Origin: Candidatus Palauibacter soopunensis
GTDB taxonomy: Bacteria; Gemmatimonadota; Gemmatimonadetes; Palauibacterales; Palauibacteraceae
Assembly (NCBI RefSeq): GCF_947581735.1
Contig: NZ_CANPVT010000008.1
Span: 310,001 to 374,000 of the forward strand
DNA length: 64,000 bases
Direction of reading: 5' to 3'
A model generated the notes under the pieces. The model was not told the origin of the DNA. It made no database searches and saw only the letters and a list, made by a program, of their open reading frames with translations. Made by a program: the position numbers and the translations under genes. This document shows positions 8,454 through 17,246 of this stretch, piece by piece. Position 1 is the first letter of the stretch; every line of letters starts with the position of its first letter.

Positions 8454-10274
8454 CTACTGGCTGGCGGTCTCCGCGAGCCAGCTCTCGATCGCGTCGCCGA
8501 GCGCGGGAAGACTGAGCGCGCCGTTCTCCAGCACCCGGTCGTGGAACTCCGCGATGGAGAAGGCCTCACCGAGCGTGGCTTCCGCCTTCGCGCGCAACCG
8601 CGAGATCTCGAGCTGCCCCAGCTTGTAGGTGAGCGCCTGGGCGGGCGAGGTGATGTAGCGGTCCACCTCGTTTTCGATGTTCACCTCGGCGAGCAGCGTG
8701 TTCTCGCGGACGAAGTCGATCGCCTCCTCCCGGGTCCAGCCGAAGGCGTGGATGCCGGTGTCGACGACGAGCCGGCTGGCCCGCCACGCATCGTAGGAGG
8801 CGAGGCCGATGCGACTCAGGTCGTCCGCGTAAAGGCCCATTTCATCGGCGAGCCGCTCCGCGTACAGCGCCCAGCCCTCGACGAAGGCCACCGAGCCGAG
8901 GTGCTTGCGGAACTCGGGCAGACCCGCGACCTCCTGGGCGATCGCCGTCTGGAGGTGATGCCCCGGAATCGCCTCGTGGAAGCTCAGTACGTCGGCCTGG
9001 TACCGGGGCCGGATCTCCGGCCGGTACGTGTTCACATAGTACGTGCCGGGGCGCGATCCATCCGGCGCCGGCTCCCGGTAGTAGGCGAGCACGCTCTGGG
9101 GTGCCTCGTACAGGGGGATCGGACGGATCACCATCTCCGTCACCGGTGGCGTGCCGAACCAGTCGGGCATGACGAGGGCCGCCCGCGCGTACGCCTCCTC
9201 GGCCATCTGCACGATCTCGCCGGGCCAGCGGAAGAACATCTCGGGATCCGACCGCAGCCGCTGCTGAATCTCCTTCAGATCGGAGGCGCCGAGGACTTCC
9301 TGCCCGAGCGTCCGCAACTCGTCGTGGATCCTCTCCAACTCCGCCAGGCCCTGCGCGTGGATCTCGGCCGGCGTCAGTTCGAGCGTCGTGAAGTTGCGGA
9401 TCATCGCCTCGTAGCAGGCGCTGCCGCCCGGCAGGCTGGAGAGTCCGATCGCCGCACCCGTGCGCGAGTGCGGATAGAGTTCGTCGCGCAGAAAGTCGCG
9501 GAGTCTCGCGTAGGCCGGCCGGATGCGCTCGGAAGCGGCCTCGCGGATGCCGGCCCGGAAGTCGTGGCGCGTCCCTTCCGGCCACGCATCGAGTCGCGTC
9601 CCCGCCGGAGCGTAGATCGGCCATTCCTCCACGGGTCGTTCGAGGAGGGCGTCGAGCTGCACGATTGTCCGATTCACCGACGCGCGCGCCGCGACCCGCC
9701 CTGTCTCGAGGCCGGTGCGGAGGTTCGAGATGTAGTCGTCGATGTAGTCCGCGAACGCGTTCCAGCGCCGGATCATGCGCTCGCCGTCGACCGGCGTCTC
9801 GAGCGGCTGGGCGCCGACGATGTTGAGGAAGTCGAGCTGGAAACCTTCGCGGTGGTCCACCACCCAGACCTCGAGGTCGCACGTCTGCTCGGCGACCTCC
9901 GCCGAGAGCTGATGGTCGAGCGCGAGGGATGTCAGCCGATTCCCGGGCGGCAGCGACGCGAGGTCGATGGCCGCGAGCGCACCCATGAGGGCACCAACCT
10001 CGCGACGGCGATTGTTGCGCCCCGACGGCGAGATGTCGCGAACGCGATCGCTGAGGCGGTGCTCTCCGAGATAGGTCGCCTGCAGCGGGTTCCAGGACAG
10101 GTAGGCGTCCCAGAAGCGGTCGCTGAGCGCCGACAGGTCGCTGATCGGGGCCGCCTCCGCGGTCTCGGCCGATCCCCGCTCGCACGCCGTGATCCCGCCC
10201 GCGATGAGGATCAGAAGCGCGGCCCGTCCCGCCGCTCCACCCGGAAGGCAGTTCCTGTTGCGGGTTGACGTCAT
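8454..10274 (-). CDS. DUF885 family lipoprotein, putative metal-dependent hydrolase
   Basis: The 606-residue protein begins at the ATG at 10274; its signal peptide ends at a lipobox-like ITAC (Cys31). The body matches the DUF885 family, including NPLQATYLGEHRLSDRVRDI near the N-terminus and the hallmark HEAIPGHHLQ (about 433-442), followed by VEGWALYAERLADEMG. The HExxxHH-type motif with a downstream Glu is the presumed zinc site, so a peptidase or carboxypeptidase-like activity is plausible, but the substrate is unknown. It is divergent from the OsmC-family gene across 126 bp, which should hold both promoters. Longer upstream starts lack a signal peptide and are less likely. Confidence 0.88.
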   Translation of the reverse strand: MTSTRNRNCLPGGAAGRAALLILIAGGITACERGSAETAEAAPISDLSALSDRFWDAYLSWNPLQATYLGEHRLSDRVRDISPSGRNNRRREVGALMGALAAIDLASLPPGNRLTSLALDHQLSAEVAEQTCDLEVWVVDHREGFQLDFLNIVGAQPLETPVDGERMIRRWNAFADYIDDYISNLRTGLETGRVAARASVNRTIVQLDALLERPVEEWPIYAPAGTRLDAWPEGTRHDFRAGIREAASERIRPAYARLRDFLRDELYPHSRTGAAIGLSSLPGGSACYEAMIRNFTTLELTPAEIHAQGLAELERIHDELRTLGQEVLGASDLKEIQQRLRSDPEMFFRWPGEIVQMAEEAYARAALVMPDWFGTPPVTEMVIRPIPLYEAPQSVLAYYREPAPDGSRPGTYYVNTYRPEIRPRYQADVLSFHEAIPGHHLQTAIAQEVAGLPEFRKHLGSVAFVEGWALYAERLADEMGLYADDLSRIGLASYDAWRASRLVVDTGIHAFGWTREEAIDFVRENTLLAEVNIENEVDRYITSPAQALTYKLGQLEISRLRAKAEATLGEAFSIAEFHDRVLENGALSLPALGDAIESWLAETASQ

Positions 10275-10400
10275 CCTGGCCGCTCTCGATCGTTTCGTTT
10301 GCGCGTCACGCCCGAATCTCGCCGCCCGAAAATGCGGCAGGGAAGGCGGGTGCGTAAAGGAGAGCCCACGAAAGGGAACACGAAGAACAGGGAGAACGCC

Positions 10401-10871
10401 GTGTCCGAACCGTTCTACACCGCCCGCGCGCGTCTCGAGAAGGTCGAGGGCGTCCATCGCCGGGCCCGCCTCGAAGAGGGGACCGAGATCGACTTCGGCG
10501 TCCACGGTCCCATCAAGTCCCACTACCGGATCGACGCGAAGGACCTGCCGCTACCGGTCGACTACCAGGTGGCCGCGACGGGCGGCTGAATGCTGGGCAC
10601 GCTCAACGGCGCACTGGAAGTGCGCGGCATCCGCCTGGCCCCCGAGGACATCGCCGCCGAAGCGGAGGGCATCATGCGCCTCCGCGACCGCATGCCGCTG
10701 CTCGAGGAGATCGTCGTCCACTACCGGCTCCGCATCCCCGCCGAGGCCCGGGAGACGGTGGACCGCGCCCTCGCCGGCCACGGCGCGAAGTGCCCCACCG
10801 CCCGCTCGCTGGAGGGCGCGATCAAGGTGACGTGGACCGCCGACATCGAAGAGACCCCCGCTCCATCGTGA
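10401..10871 (+). CDS. OsmC-family peroxiredoxin-like protein, probable selenoprotein (TGA at 10587 read as Sec)
   Basis: The GTG at 10401 has AGGGAG six bases upstream. Reading through the in-frame TGA at 10587-10589 gives 156 residues, normal for OsmC/Ohr proteins. The TGA is codon 63, preceded by VDYQVAATGG and followed by MLGTLNGALEVRGI; in relatives this position (…GGC-xLGT…) holds the peroxidatic cysteine. The second cysteine is present at 131 (GAKCPTARSLEGAI). The 68-residue spacing fits the two catalytic cysteines of E. coli OsmC (about 59 and 125). Both halves are in one frame and clearly coding. A hairpin at 10609-10625 fits a bacterial SECIS element. Sec-containing OsmC-like proteins are known from marine metagenomes. 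The expected role is reduction of organic hydroperoxides. Alternatives are a nonsense mutation or base error. No sel genes are visible here. Confidence 0.8.
10609..10625 (+). promoter_or_regulatory. Candidate bacterial SECIS hairpin
   Basis: Perfect 7-bp arms GCGCACT and AGTGCGC enclose the loop GGA. The loop begins 27 bases after the last base of the TGA at 10587-10589, and the hairpin lies inside the coding region. As I recall the bacterial consensus, the apical loop lies roughly 16-37 bases after the Sec codon with a G among its first two bases; both hold. In a GC-rich coding region some hairpins arise by chance, so position and loop carry most of the weight. Confidence 0.65.
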
Positions 10872-11086
10872 TGCGGGGCGAGGCCATGGTCCCCGTATTC
10901 GAGGCGTGGGACGAGAGCGAATTCCTCGCGGCGAGGCTCGCCCTCGAAGCCGACGACATCCCCTTCCGGGTCGAGGGGGAGTTCGCGCCGGTTTCCTGGG
11001 GCCCGACGGCGGCCGCGAAAGTCCTCCGCGTACCCGCCAGCCGGCACGAAGAAGCGAAGCAGGCGATCCGCGACTCGATGGGGTGA
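10871..11086 (+). CDS. Small DUF2007-like protein
   Basis: The 71-residue protein contains MVPVFEAWDESEFLAARLAL, then EADDIPFRVEGEFAPVSWGP and VLRVPASRHEEAKQAI. This resembles the short DUF2007 'putative signal transducing protein' domain, whose function is not established. The ATG at 10871 overlaps the OsmC-family stop (TGATG), so its translation may depend on ribosomes that finish the upstream gene, including passage through the Sec codon. A second ATG at 10886, preceded by the purine-rich GGGGCGAGG, is a possible start five codons later. The symporter gene follows by 7 bp. Confidence 0.7.
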   Translation: MRGEAMVPVFEAWDESEFLAARLALEADDIPFRVEGEFAPVSWGPTAAAKVLRVPASRHEEAKQAIRDSMG

Positions 11087-11093
11087 GGCAAAC

Positions 11094-12623
11094 GTGACGT
11101 TCCGGCCGCTCGATGTCGCGGCCTTCCTGGGCTTTCTATTGCTGGTCGTGGGGGTGTCGCTGTACGCCTCGCGCGGGCGGCGCGACGCGGCGGGGTACTT
11201 TCTCGCCGGGCGCAACCTGCCGTGGTGGCTGATCGGCTTCTCGCTCATCGCGTCGAACATCTCGACGGAACACTTCGTGGGGATGGCGGGGCGGGGCTAC
11301 GACATCGGGCTCGCGATCGCGAGCTACGAGTGGATGGCGGCCGTCACCCTCGTCCTCGTCGGACTCTTCTTCCTGCCCCGGTTCCTCGCGGCCGGGATCT
11401 ACACCATCCCGGAATACCTCGAGTTCCGGTACGACGTCCGCACGCGCACCCTGATGGCCGGCTTCCTCCTCGCGGCCTACGTGCTCGTGGCCCTCGCGAC
11501 GGTGCTGTACTCGGGCGCGCTCGCCCTGGAGTCGATCTTCGGCCTCGACGTGTCGGCCGGGATCTGGCTCATCGGCGTGCTCGCGGGCGGGTACACGATC
11601 TACGGCGGACTCAAGGCCGTCGTGTGGTCCGACCTCCTGCAGGGCGTGGCGCTCCTCCTCGGCGGCGTGCTCGTGACCGTACTGGGGTTCCGGGCCATGG
11701 GCGGGATCGGTCCCTTCCTCGAGGCGGCGGACGGCAAGCTCCACACGGTTCTCCCCTTCAACCACCCGGAGATGCCGTGGCTGGCCGTGTTCATCGGCGG
11801 GCTGTGGATCCCCAACATCTTCTACTGGGGACTGAACCAGTTCATCACGCAGCGGACGCTGGCGGCGCGCAGCCTGGCGGACGGGCAGCGGGGGCTCTTC
11901 CTCGCGGGCTTCATCAAGCTCGGGATCCCGTTCATCATCATCTTCCCGGGCATCATGGCGGCGGAACTGTTCGCCGATCAGGTGACGAACCCGGACCAGG
12001 CCTATCCGGTGATGATGCGGGAACTCCTCCCGGCTGGGCTGACGGGCCTCATGTTCGCGGCGCTGTTCGGGGCCGTGATGAGTTCGCTCGACTCGATGCT
12101 GAACTCGGCGGCGACGATCTTCAGCGTCGACCTCTACAAGCGGCACCTGCGGCCCGCGGCCTCCTCGCGGCGCCTCATGGTCGTGGGACGGGTGACGACG
12201 GGCGTGCTCGCGGTGGTCGCGTGCCTGTGGGCGCCGGTCGTGGCGCGGGCGCCGAGCGTATTCGAATACATCCAGATGTTCTGGGGGTTCATCTCGCCGG
12301 GGATCGTGGCCGCGTTCCTGTTCGGCATCTTCGCGCCGCGCACGCCGCCGGCCGCCGCCTTCGGCGGGATGGTGCTCGGGATTCCGGTCTACGGCCTCCT
12401 CCTGTGGCTGCTGCCGGAAGTCGCGTTCCTCCACCACATGGCGATCACCTTCCTCGCGATCAGCGCGTACATCGTGGCGGTCACGGCGGCGAGCCCGCTC
12501 GACGCCCCGCGCCGGCTGCCGCGCGCCGCGGATGGCGTGGACCTGACCCCCGCCCCGCGCGCCCGATTCTGGGCGGGCTGCGTCATCACAGGGGCGGCCG
12601 TCCTCTACATCATCTTCTGGTGA
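11094..12623 (+). CDS. Sodium/solute symporter (SSS family, SGLT-like)
   Basis: The 509-residue integral membrane protein has about 13-14 hydrophobic segments and SSS-family signatures: GYFLAGRNLPWWLIGFSLIA, SNISTEHFVGMAG, YTIYGGLKAVVWSDLLQG and LFGAVMSSLDSMLNSAATIF. The family couples sodium entry to uptake of sugars, amino acids or other small organic solutes; the substrate here is unknown, though SNIS and the AGRNLPWW form are common in SGLT-like sugar carriers. The start is GTG at 11094 with GAGG just upstream. It is the third gene of the OsmC-DUF2007 transcript. It converges on trxB with 34 bp between. Confidence 0.9.
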   Translation: MTFRPLDVAAFLGFLLLVVGVSLYASRGRRDAAGYFLAGRNLPWWLIGFSLIASNISTEHFVGMAGRGYDIGLAIASYEWMAAVTLVLVGLFFLPRFLAAGIYTIPEYLEFRYDVRTRTLMAGFLLAAYVLVALATVLYSGALALESIFGLDVSAGIWLIGVLAGGYTIYGGLKAVVWSDLLQGVALLLGGVLVTVLGFRAMGGIGPFLEAADGKLHTVLPFNHPEMPWLAVFIGGLWIPNIFYWGLNQFITQRTLAARSLADGQRGLFLAGFIKLGIPFIIIFPGIMAAELFADQVTNPDQAYPVMMRELLPAGLTGLMFAALFGAVMSSLDSMLNSAATIFSVDLYKRHLRPAASSRRLMVVGRVTTGVLAVVACLWAPVVARAPSVFEYIQMFWGFISPGIVAAFLFGIFAPRTPPAAAFGGMVLGIPVYGLLLWLLPEVAFLHHMAITFLAISAYIVAVTAASPLDAPRRLPRAADGVDLTPAPRARFWAGCVITGAAVLYIIFW

Positions 12624-12657
12624 GCGCGGCCGAGGTCCCGGGACGCCTAGGCTGTGG

Positions 12658-13623
12658 TCAGCCGCTGCTGCCGTTGTGGGCCAGGAAGCGCTCGGCGTCC
12701 AGGGCGGCCATGCAGCCGGTGCCGGCCGCCGAGACGGCCTGCCGGTAGTAGTCGTCCATGACGTCGCCCGCCGCGAACACGCCGGGCACGTTCGTCTCCG
12801 TGCGCCACGGCGTGGGCATGTCCACGTAGCCGTTCTCCTTGAGGTCGACCTGGCCCCGCAGGAACGCCGTGTTGGGGATGTGGCCGATGGCCACGAACAT
12901 GCCGCCTACCTGGACCTCCGACGTCTCGCCCGTCACCGTGTCCCGCAGGCGCAGCCCCGAGATCGCGTCGTCTCCGAACACCTCCTCCACGGTCCGGTTC
13001 CACAGGAAGCGGATCTTGTCGCTGGCGAACGCCCGCTCCTGCATGATCTGCGACGCCCGCAGTTCGTCGCGCCGGTGGATGAGCAGCACCTCGCTCGCGA
13101 ACTTCGTGAGGTAGAGCGCTTCCTCCATCGCGCTGTCACCGCCGCCCACGACGGCGAGGACCTGGTCCCGGAAGACGGGCAGGGCGCCGTCGCACACCGC
13201 GCACGCGGACACCCCGCCGCCGCTCTGCGCGAGCCGCTCCTCGCCCGGCACGCCGAGCCAGCGCGCGTTGGCGCCCGTGGCCACGATCACGGTCTCGGCG
13301 CGCACCTCCTGGCCCCCGGAGGAACGGAGCAGGAAGGGTCGATCGGAGAAGTCGACCTCCACGATGTCCTCGGTGAAGACACGCGTGTCGAAACGCAGCG
13401 CCTGCTTCTTGAAGTCCAACATCATGTCGATGCCGCTAACCCCTTCGGGGAAACCGGGATAATTCTCCACGTCCGTCGTGAACATGAGCTGCCCGCCGGG
13501 GATCATGGTGCGGCTCCCCGCGCCCTCGAACACGAGGGGATTCAGATTCGCCCGGGCCGCATAGATGGCCGCCGTCCACGCGGCGGGGCCCGAGCCGATG
13601 ATGACGACGTTTTCTGTACTCAT
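12658..13623 (-). CDS. trxB: Thioredoxin-disulfide reductase
   Basis: The 321-residue flavoprotein has an N-terminal FAD site ([19 protein letters not shown]), the redox pair CAVCDG (Cys141 and Cys144), an NADPH-binding [10 protein letters not shown] (about 160-170) and the C-terminal FAD motif [15 protein letters not shown]. Length and layout are those of low-molecular-weight bacterial TrxB, which passes electrons from NADPH to thioredoxin in the cytoplasm. The start at 13623 has GGAG close upstream. The 214-bp upstream spacer carries a long inverted repeat (13703-13744) that may regulate it. It lies beside the OsmC-family gene cluster, also a redox function, though convergently. Confidence 0.96.
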   Translation of the reverse strand: MSTENVVIIGSGPAAWTAAIYAARANLNPLVFEGAGSRTMIPGGQLMFTTDVENYPGFPEGVSGIDMMLDFKKQALRFDTRVFTEDIVEVDFSDRPFLLRSSGGQEVRAETVIVATGANARWLGVPGEERLAQSGGGVSACAVCDGALPVFRDQVLAVVGGGDSAMEEALYLTKFASEVLLIHRRDELRASQIMQERAFASDKIRFLWNRTVEEVFGDDAISGLRLRDTVTGETSEVQVGGMFVAIGHIPNTAFLRGQVDLKENGYVDMPTPWRTETNVPGVFAAGDVMDDYYRQAVSAAGTGCMAALDAERFLAHNGSSG

Positions 13624-13702
13624 CGCTCCGTATCGGTTGTTCTGTGTTCGCTTGGCAAGGGATCGCCTCGAGGCGGCGCGACGATCTCGTTTACCCCGAG
13701 AT

Positions 13703-13744
13703 TAGCGAGTTTAGCTCCAGAGGATAACATCGCTAAACTCGCTA
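13703..13744. repeat. 13-bp inverted repeat upstream of trxB
   Basis: Arms TAGCGAGTTTAGC (13703-13715) and GCTAAACTCGCTA (13732-13744) are perfectly complementary across a 16-base spacer. A smaller inverted repeat, ATCTCG and CGAGAT around TTTACCC (13684-13702), abuts it. The segment is clearly more AT-rich than its surroundings. It lies 80-121 bp upstream of the trxB start, in the only sizeable gap between trxB and the next minus-strand gene, so an operator is plausible. It could also be a terminator stem for the 65-residue gene upstream or a relic of a small element. Confidence 0.6.
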
Positions 13745-13837
13745 TAATTCTGCGCCGTCCGCCGAAGCCGTGCACGCCTCCCGAGCTCTTGATGGGGTGA
13801 GTGGTCGAGCAGCTGGCCGCCAAGTATCCGCGCGCGA

Positions 13838-14035
13838 TCAACCTTCCGTGGCGGACGAGGTCTCCTCGGCCCGGGCAGCCTCTTCCTCCCGCCTGGCCGC
13901 TGCCTCGCGTTGCCGAACCGCCTCCGCGCGGGCCATCGCGTCTTCCTGCGCCCGCTGCAGGGCGATCATCACATTCTTGACCGAGGGCTCTCCCTCCGGG
14001 AACCGGTCAGGGGCGTTCTTCGCATCCTCCGTCAC
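13838..14035 (-). CDS. Small charged helical protein of unknown function
   Basis: The 65-residue protein begins at GTG 14035, preceded by the excellent ribosome site AGGAGGAGAG with five bases of spacing; this site decides the start. The C-terminal half is Ala/Glu/Arg rich (ALQRAQEDAMARAEAVRQRE and on), predicted to be one long helix or coiled coil. The N-terminal part contains RFPEGEPSVKNVMIALQRAQ. I do not recognise a family. It lies upstream of trxB on the same strand, separated by 214 bp that include the inverted repeat, and is divergent from the cytochrome gene. Confidence 0.65.
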   Translation of the reverse strand: MTEDAKNAPDRFPEGEPSVKNVMIALQRAQEDAMARAEAVRQREAAARREEEAARAEETSSATEG

Positions 14036-14204
14036 CGTATCTCTCCTCCTCGAATAGACTCGGTCGTGCTGCCGCACTCGTTCCGACGGCTGCCGACAAT
14101 CTATCGGGTCCGCTATCGCCCGGTTCGTGACGCTCATCCCGGCCCGGTCTCGTGGCGGCCGGTCTTGGTTGCGCGGGCGCGGTGCTTGCGGTTTCGTTCG
14201 GGTC

Positions 14205-17200
14205 ATGAACGAACGCGGACGGGAGACGGACGGAGGAGGGCCGAACGCGGACGGATCCGGTCCGGGGGACGACGCCGGGCGGGGGCGGCCGGTGCTGCGC
14301 TCCATCCTGGGGGCGGGGCAGCGTCGCTGGCTCCGCTTCGGGCTCGGCGTTGCCGTCTTCATGATGGCGAATACGCTCTACCTGCTCGCGAACCGGCTCG
14401 CGGACGGGCTGGGGCTCGAGTTTTTCGCGGTGGGAGAGAATTCGCTCCCCCAGCTCTTCCAGGCGATGGTGCTCACGCACACCGGCGTCGGGCTCCTGCT
14501 GGCCGCGGTCATGTTCGGGTTCCTCGCGGCGCACCTGCCGACGGTGTGGAAGCGGAAGCACCGCGCCTCGATTCTGACCGGAATCGGGATGGGGCTCGTG
14601 GGCGGCGTCCTCGTCCTCACGGGACTCTTCATCCTCACCGCGGCGGCGAGCCGGGAGAACAGCTGGGCCTGGTGGGCGCACGTGGGGAGCGCCGTCCTCA
14701 TCGTCTCCGCCTACGCCGGGCACCGGCTCGTGAGCTACGCGCGTCCGCCGGGCGGGCGGGCGCGCCGCTTCGCGCTCGCCACCGGCGCCGTCCTCGTCGT
14801 CCTCATCGCCTGGCACAGCCTCACGCACCGCGGGTTGCAGCTCACGCCGGAGGCCGAGGCCGCGCTCGCCCAGGGCCTGAACGAGGGACCGGGGGGCCGC
14901 GACCGCGACGTGTCGCGCTTCGTCGACGCCGACTTCGTCCCGACGGGGCTCGTGCCGCCCGAAAGTCCGTTCTTCCCAGCCGCGACGACGACGAGCACGG
15001 GGACCTATCTGCCCTCCCGCATCATCACCCGCACGGAGGCGGGGGAACTCGCCGCGCAGGCGGCTCGCGAGCGCGCGGCACGTGTCCGCTCCGAGGTGGA
15101 ACGGCGGGGGTTCGCGGCGGACGAACTCATCGGCGCGACCCAGTGCGTGCGCTGCCACCCCGACGTGACGGCCCAGTGGGCGACCTCCGCGCACCGCTTC
15201 GCCTCCTTCAACAACCCCTTCTATACGGCGACGATCGAGGACATGCGGGAGGGGTCGCTGGAGGCGGGGCCCGAGGTGATCGCGCACCTGCGGGAGTTCG
15301 GGCTCGAGCCGGACGCGGCGGGGCGCGTGAAGAGCAAGTGGTGCAGCGGCTGCCACGACCCGGCGCTCATGCTCGCCGGCGCCATGGACGCGCCCATCGA
15401 CCCGGCCACGGTCGAGGCGCAGGCAGGACTCACCTGCCTCGCCTGCCACGCGATCGACCGCATCCACGACAACACCGGCAACGGCAACTACAACATCGCC
15501 GACGAGCAGGAGGACCCCTACCTGTTCGCGGACGCCGAGGCCGGCACGCTCGGGGCGTATCTGCACGACGCGGCGCTCAAGGCGAAGCCCTCCGTCCACA
15601 TGGGACAGCTCCTCAAGCCCGTGCATTCGACGTCGGAGTTCTGCGCCACCTGCCACAAGGTGAGCCTCACGGAGCCCGTGAATAACTACCGCTGGCTGCG
15701 GGGACAGAACGAGTACGACGCATGGCACGACAGCGGGGTGGCCCGGAACGCCTCGCGCACCTTCTACCTCCCCGCGGCCGCGCGCGTGTGCCAGGACTGT
15801 CACATGCCGCCGGAGGAGGCGCCGCTCGGCGACGTGTCGGCCGAGAACGGGCGCGTGCGCTCGCACCGGTTCCTGGCGGTGAACACGGCGCTTCCGTTCC
15901 TGCGCGGGGACACGGCGACGATCCGCCGCATCGAGGCGTTCCTGCGGGACGAGAAGCTGCGGGTCGACATCTTCGCCATCCGGCGCGGCCCCGGCGACGA
16001 TCCCGAGATGGGGCTCGATCTCTCGCCGCCGAGCGTATCCCCGGGGGAGACGGTGATGTTCGAGGTCGTGGTCCGGAACCAGGGCGTGGGCCACACCTTC
16101 CCCGGCGGGACGAACGACTCCAACGAGGGCTGGCTCGAGTTCGAACTGGTGGATGCCGAGGGACGGCGGATCGCGATCAGCGGCGAGGTCGGCGCGGATG
16201 GGCACCTCGATCCGATGGCGCATTTCTTCAAGTCGGTGATCCTCGACCGCGAGGGGCGCCCCATCCAGAAGCGGAACGCGCAGGACATCCATGTGACGGC
16301 GGCGGTGAACGTGATCGGCCCCGGGAGCGCGGACGTCGCCCACTACCGGATCACGCTCCCGCCCGACCTCCCCGAGGGCTCGCTGACGGCGCGGGCGCGC
16401 CTCCTGTGGCGGAAGTTCGACCGCGCCTACACGGAGTTCGCGTTCGGGGCCAACCCGGCGGGGTTCGCGGAATTCGATGACGTCCCGGACCTGCCGGTGA
16501 CCGAGATCGCCCGCGACGAGGTCACGATCGGCGTGGGCGGCCGCGTGGATCCGGTGGCGATCGAGGAGCAGGACGAGGAGATCTGGGTCCGCTACAACGA
16601 CTACGGGATCGCTCTCCTCATGGAGGGGAACGACCGGCTCGCCGAGCGCCCCTTCGAGCGCGTGGCGGAGTTCTTCCCGGACCGGGTGGACGGGCCGCTC
16701 AACCTGGCGCGCATGGCGCTCATCGCCGGCAACCTCGACGACGCGTTCGACAACCTCGAGCGGGCCGAAACCATCGAAGCGGGCAACCCGCGCGTGGCCT
16801 GGGTATGGGGTGGCGCGCATCAGGAGGACGGCGCGTACGAGGCCTCCGAGGCGGCGTACCTTGCGGTGCTCGACGCCTTCCCGGACGATCGCGAGGCTTG
16901 GTTCCAGTTGGGACGGACGCGATACCTTGACCGCCGGTACGAGGCGGCGGTCGAGGCGTTCGACCGGACGCTGGCCATCGATCCCGAGCACCGGCAGGCG
17001 CACTACAGCCGCATGCTCAGCCTGCGGGCGCTGGGACGCGACGGGGACGCGGCGCTGGGCGAGGCGGCGTTCGAGCGTTACCGGATCGACGAGGCGGCGC
17101 AGGCGATCACGAGGGCTTACAGGGCGGAGAACCCCGGCGTGAACCTGATGGCACAGGACATCCACACGCACGAACTGCGGCCGATCGCACCGGTGGGGAC

Positions 17201-17246
17201 CGCGGCGTCCCCGGACCGGCCGGCGAGCGGCGGCGGAGGTCGATGA
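14205..17246 (+). CDS. Membrane-anchored pentaheme c-type cytochrome with TPR domain
   Basis: The 1013-residue fusion starts at ATG 14205. Residues of about 40-205 hold five hydrophobic segments with histidines that could bind heme b (His92/His110 near TM2, His159/His173 in TM4). A periplasmic region follows with five c-heme sites: CVRCH (314), CSGCH (380), CLACH (411), CATCH (480) and CQDCH (529). A beta-rich segment comes next (VMFEVVVRNQGVGHTFPGGT) and then C-terminal TPR-like repeats (about 790-970). The heme region resembles multiheme cytochromes of the c554/NrfA-like superfamily. It probably passes electrons across or out of the inner membrane. The stop overlaps the CRTAC1 start (ATGA), so the two products are coupled. 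The electron donor and acceptor are unknown. Confidence 0.85.
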   Translation: MNERGRETDGGGPNADGSGPGDDAGRGRPVLRSILGAGQRRWLRFGLGVAVFMMANTLYLLANRLADGLGLEFFAVGENSLPQLFQAMVLTHTGVGLLLAAVMFGFLAAHLPTVWKRKHRASILTGIGMGLVGGVLVLTGLFILTAAASRENSWAWWAHVGSAVLIVSAYAGHRLVSYARPPGGRARRFALATGAVLVVLIAWHSLTHRGLQLTPEAEAALAQGLNEGPGGRDRDVSRFVDADFVPTGLVPPESPFFPAATTTSTGTYLPSRIITRTEAGELAAQAARERAARVRSEVERRGFAADELIGATQCVRCHPDVTAQWATSAHRFASFNNPFYTATIEDMREGSLEAGPEVIAHLREFGLEPDAAGRVKSKWCSGCHDPALMLAGAMDAPIDPATVEAQAGLTCLACHAIDRIHDNTGNGNYNIADEQEDPYLFADAEAGTLGAYLHDAALKAKPSVHMGQLLKPVHSTSEFCATCHKVSLTEPVNNYRWLRGQNEYDAWHDSGVARNASRTFYLPAAARVCQDCHMPPEEAPLGDVSAENGRVRSHRFLAVNTALPFLRGDTATIRRIEAFLRDEKLRVDIFAIRRGPGDDPEMGLDLSPPSVSPGETVMFEVVVRNQGVGHTFPGGTNDSNEGWLEFELVDAEGRRIAISGEVGADGHLDPMAHFFKSVILDREGRPIQKRNAQDIHVTAAVNVIGPGSADVAHYRITLPPDLPEGSLTARARLLWRKFDRAYTEFAFGANPAGFAEFDDVPDLPVTEIARDEVTIGVGGRVDPVAIEEQDEEIWVRYNDYGIALLMEGNDRLAERPFERVAEFFPDRVDGPLNLARMALIAGNLDDAFDNLERAETIEAGNPRVAWVWGGAHQEDGAYEASEAAYLAVLDAFPDDREAWFQLGRTRYLDRRYEAAVEAFDRTLAIDPEHRQAHYSRMLSLRALGRDGDAALGEAAFERYRIDEAAQAITRAYRAENPGVNLMAQDIHTHELRPIAPVGTAASPDRPASGGGGR

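Noticed and set aside
10590-10871. Independent small gene starting at ATG 10590, directly after the TGA
   Set aside because: It has no ribosome site of its own, begins in the middle of the OsmC fold, and its sequence continues the upstream frame without a break. It is treated as the second half of one gene.
13743-13748. TATAAT on the plus strand as a promoter
   Set aside because: No plausible -35 box lies at the right distance and no plus-strand gene begins nearby; it falls at the end of the inverted repeat.
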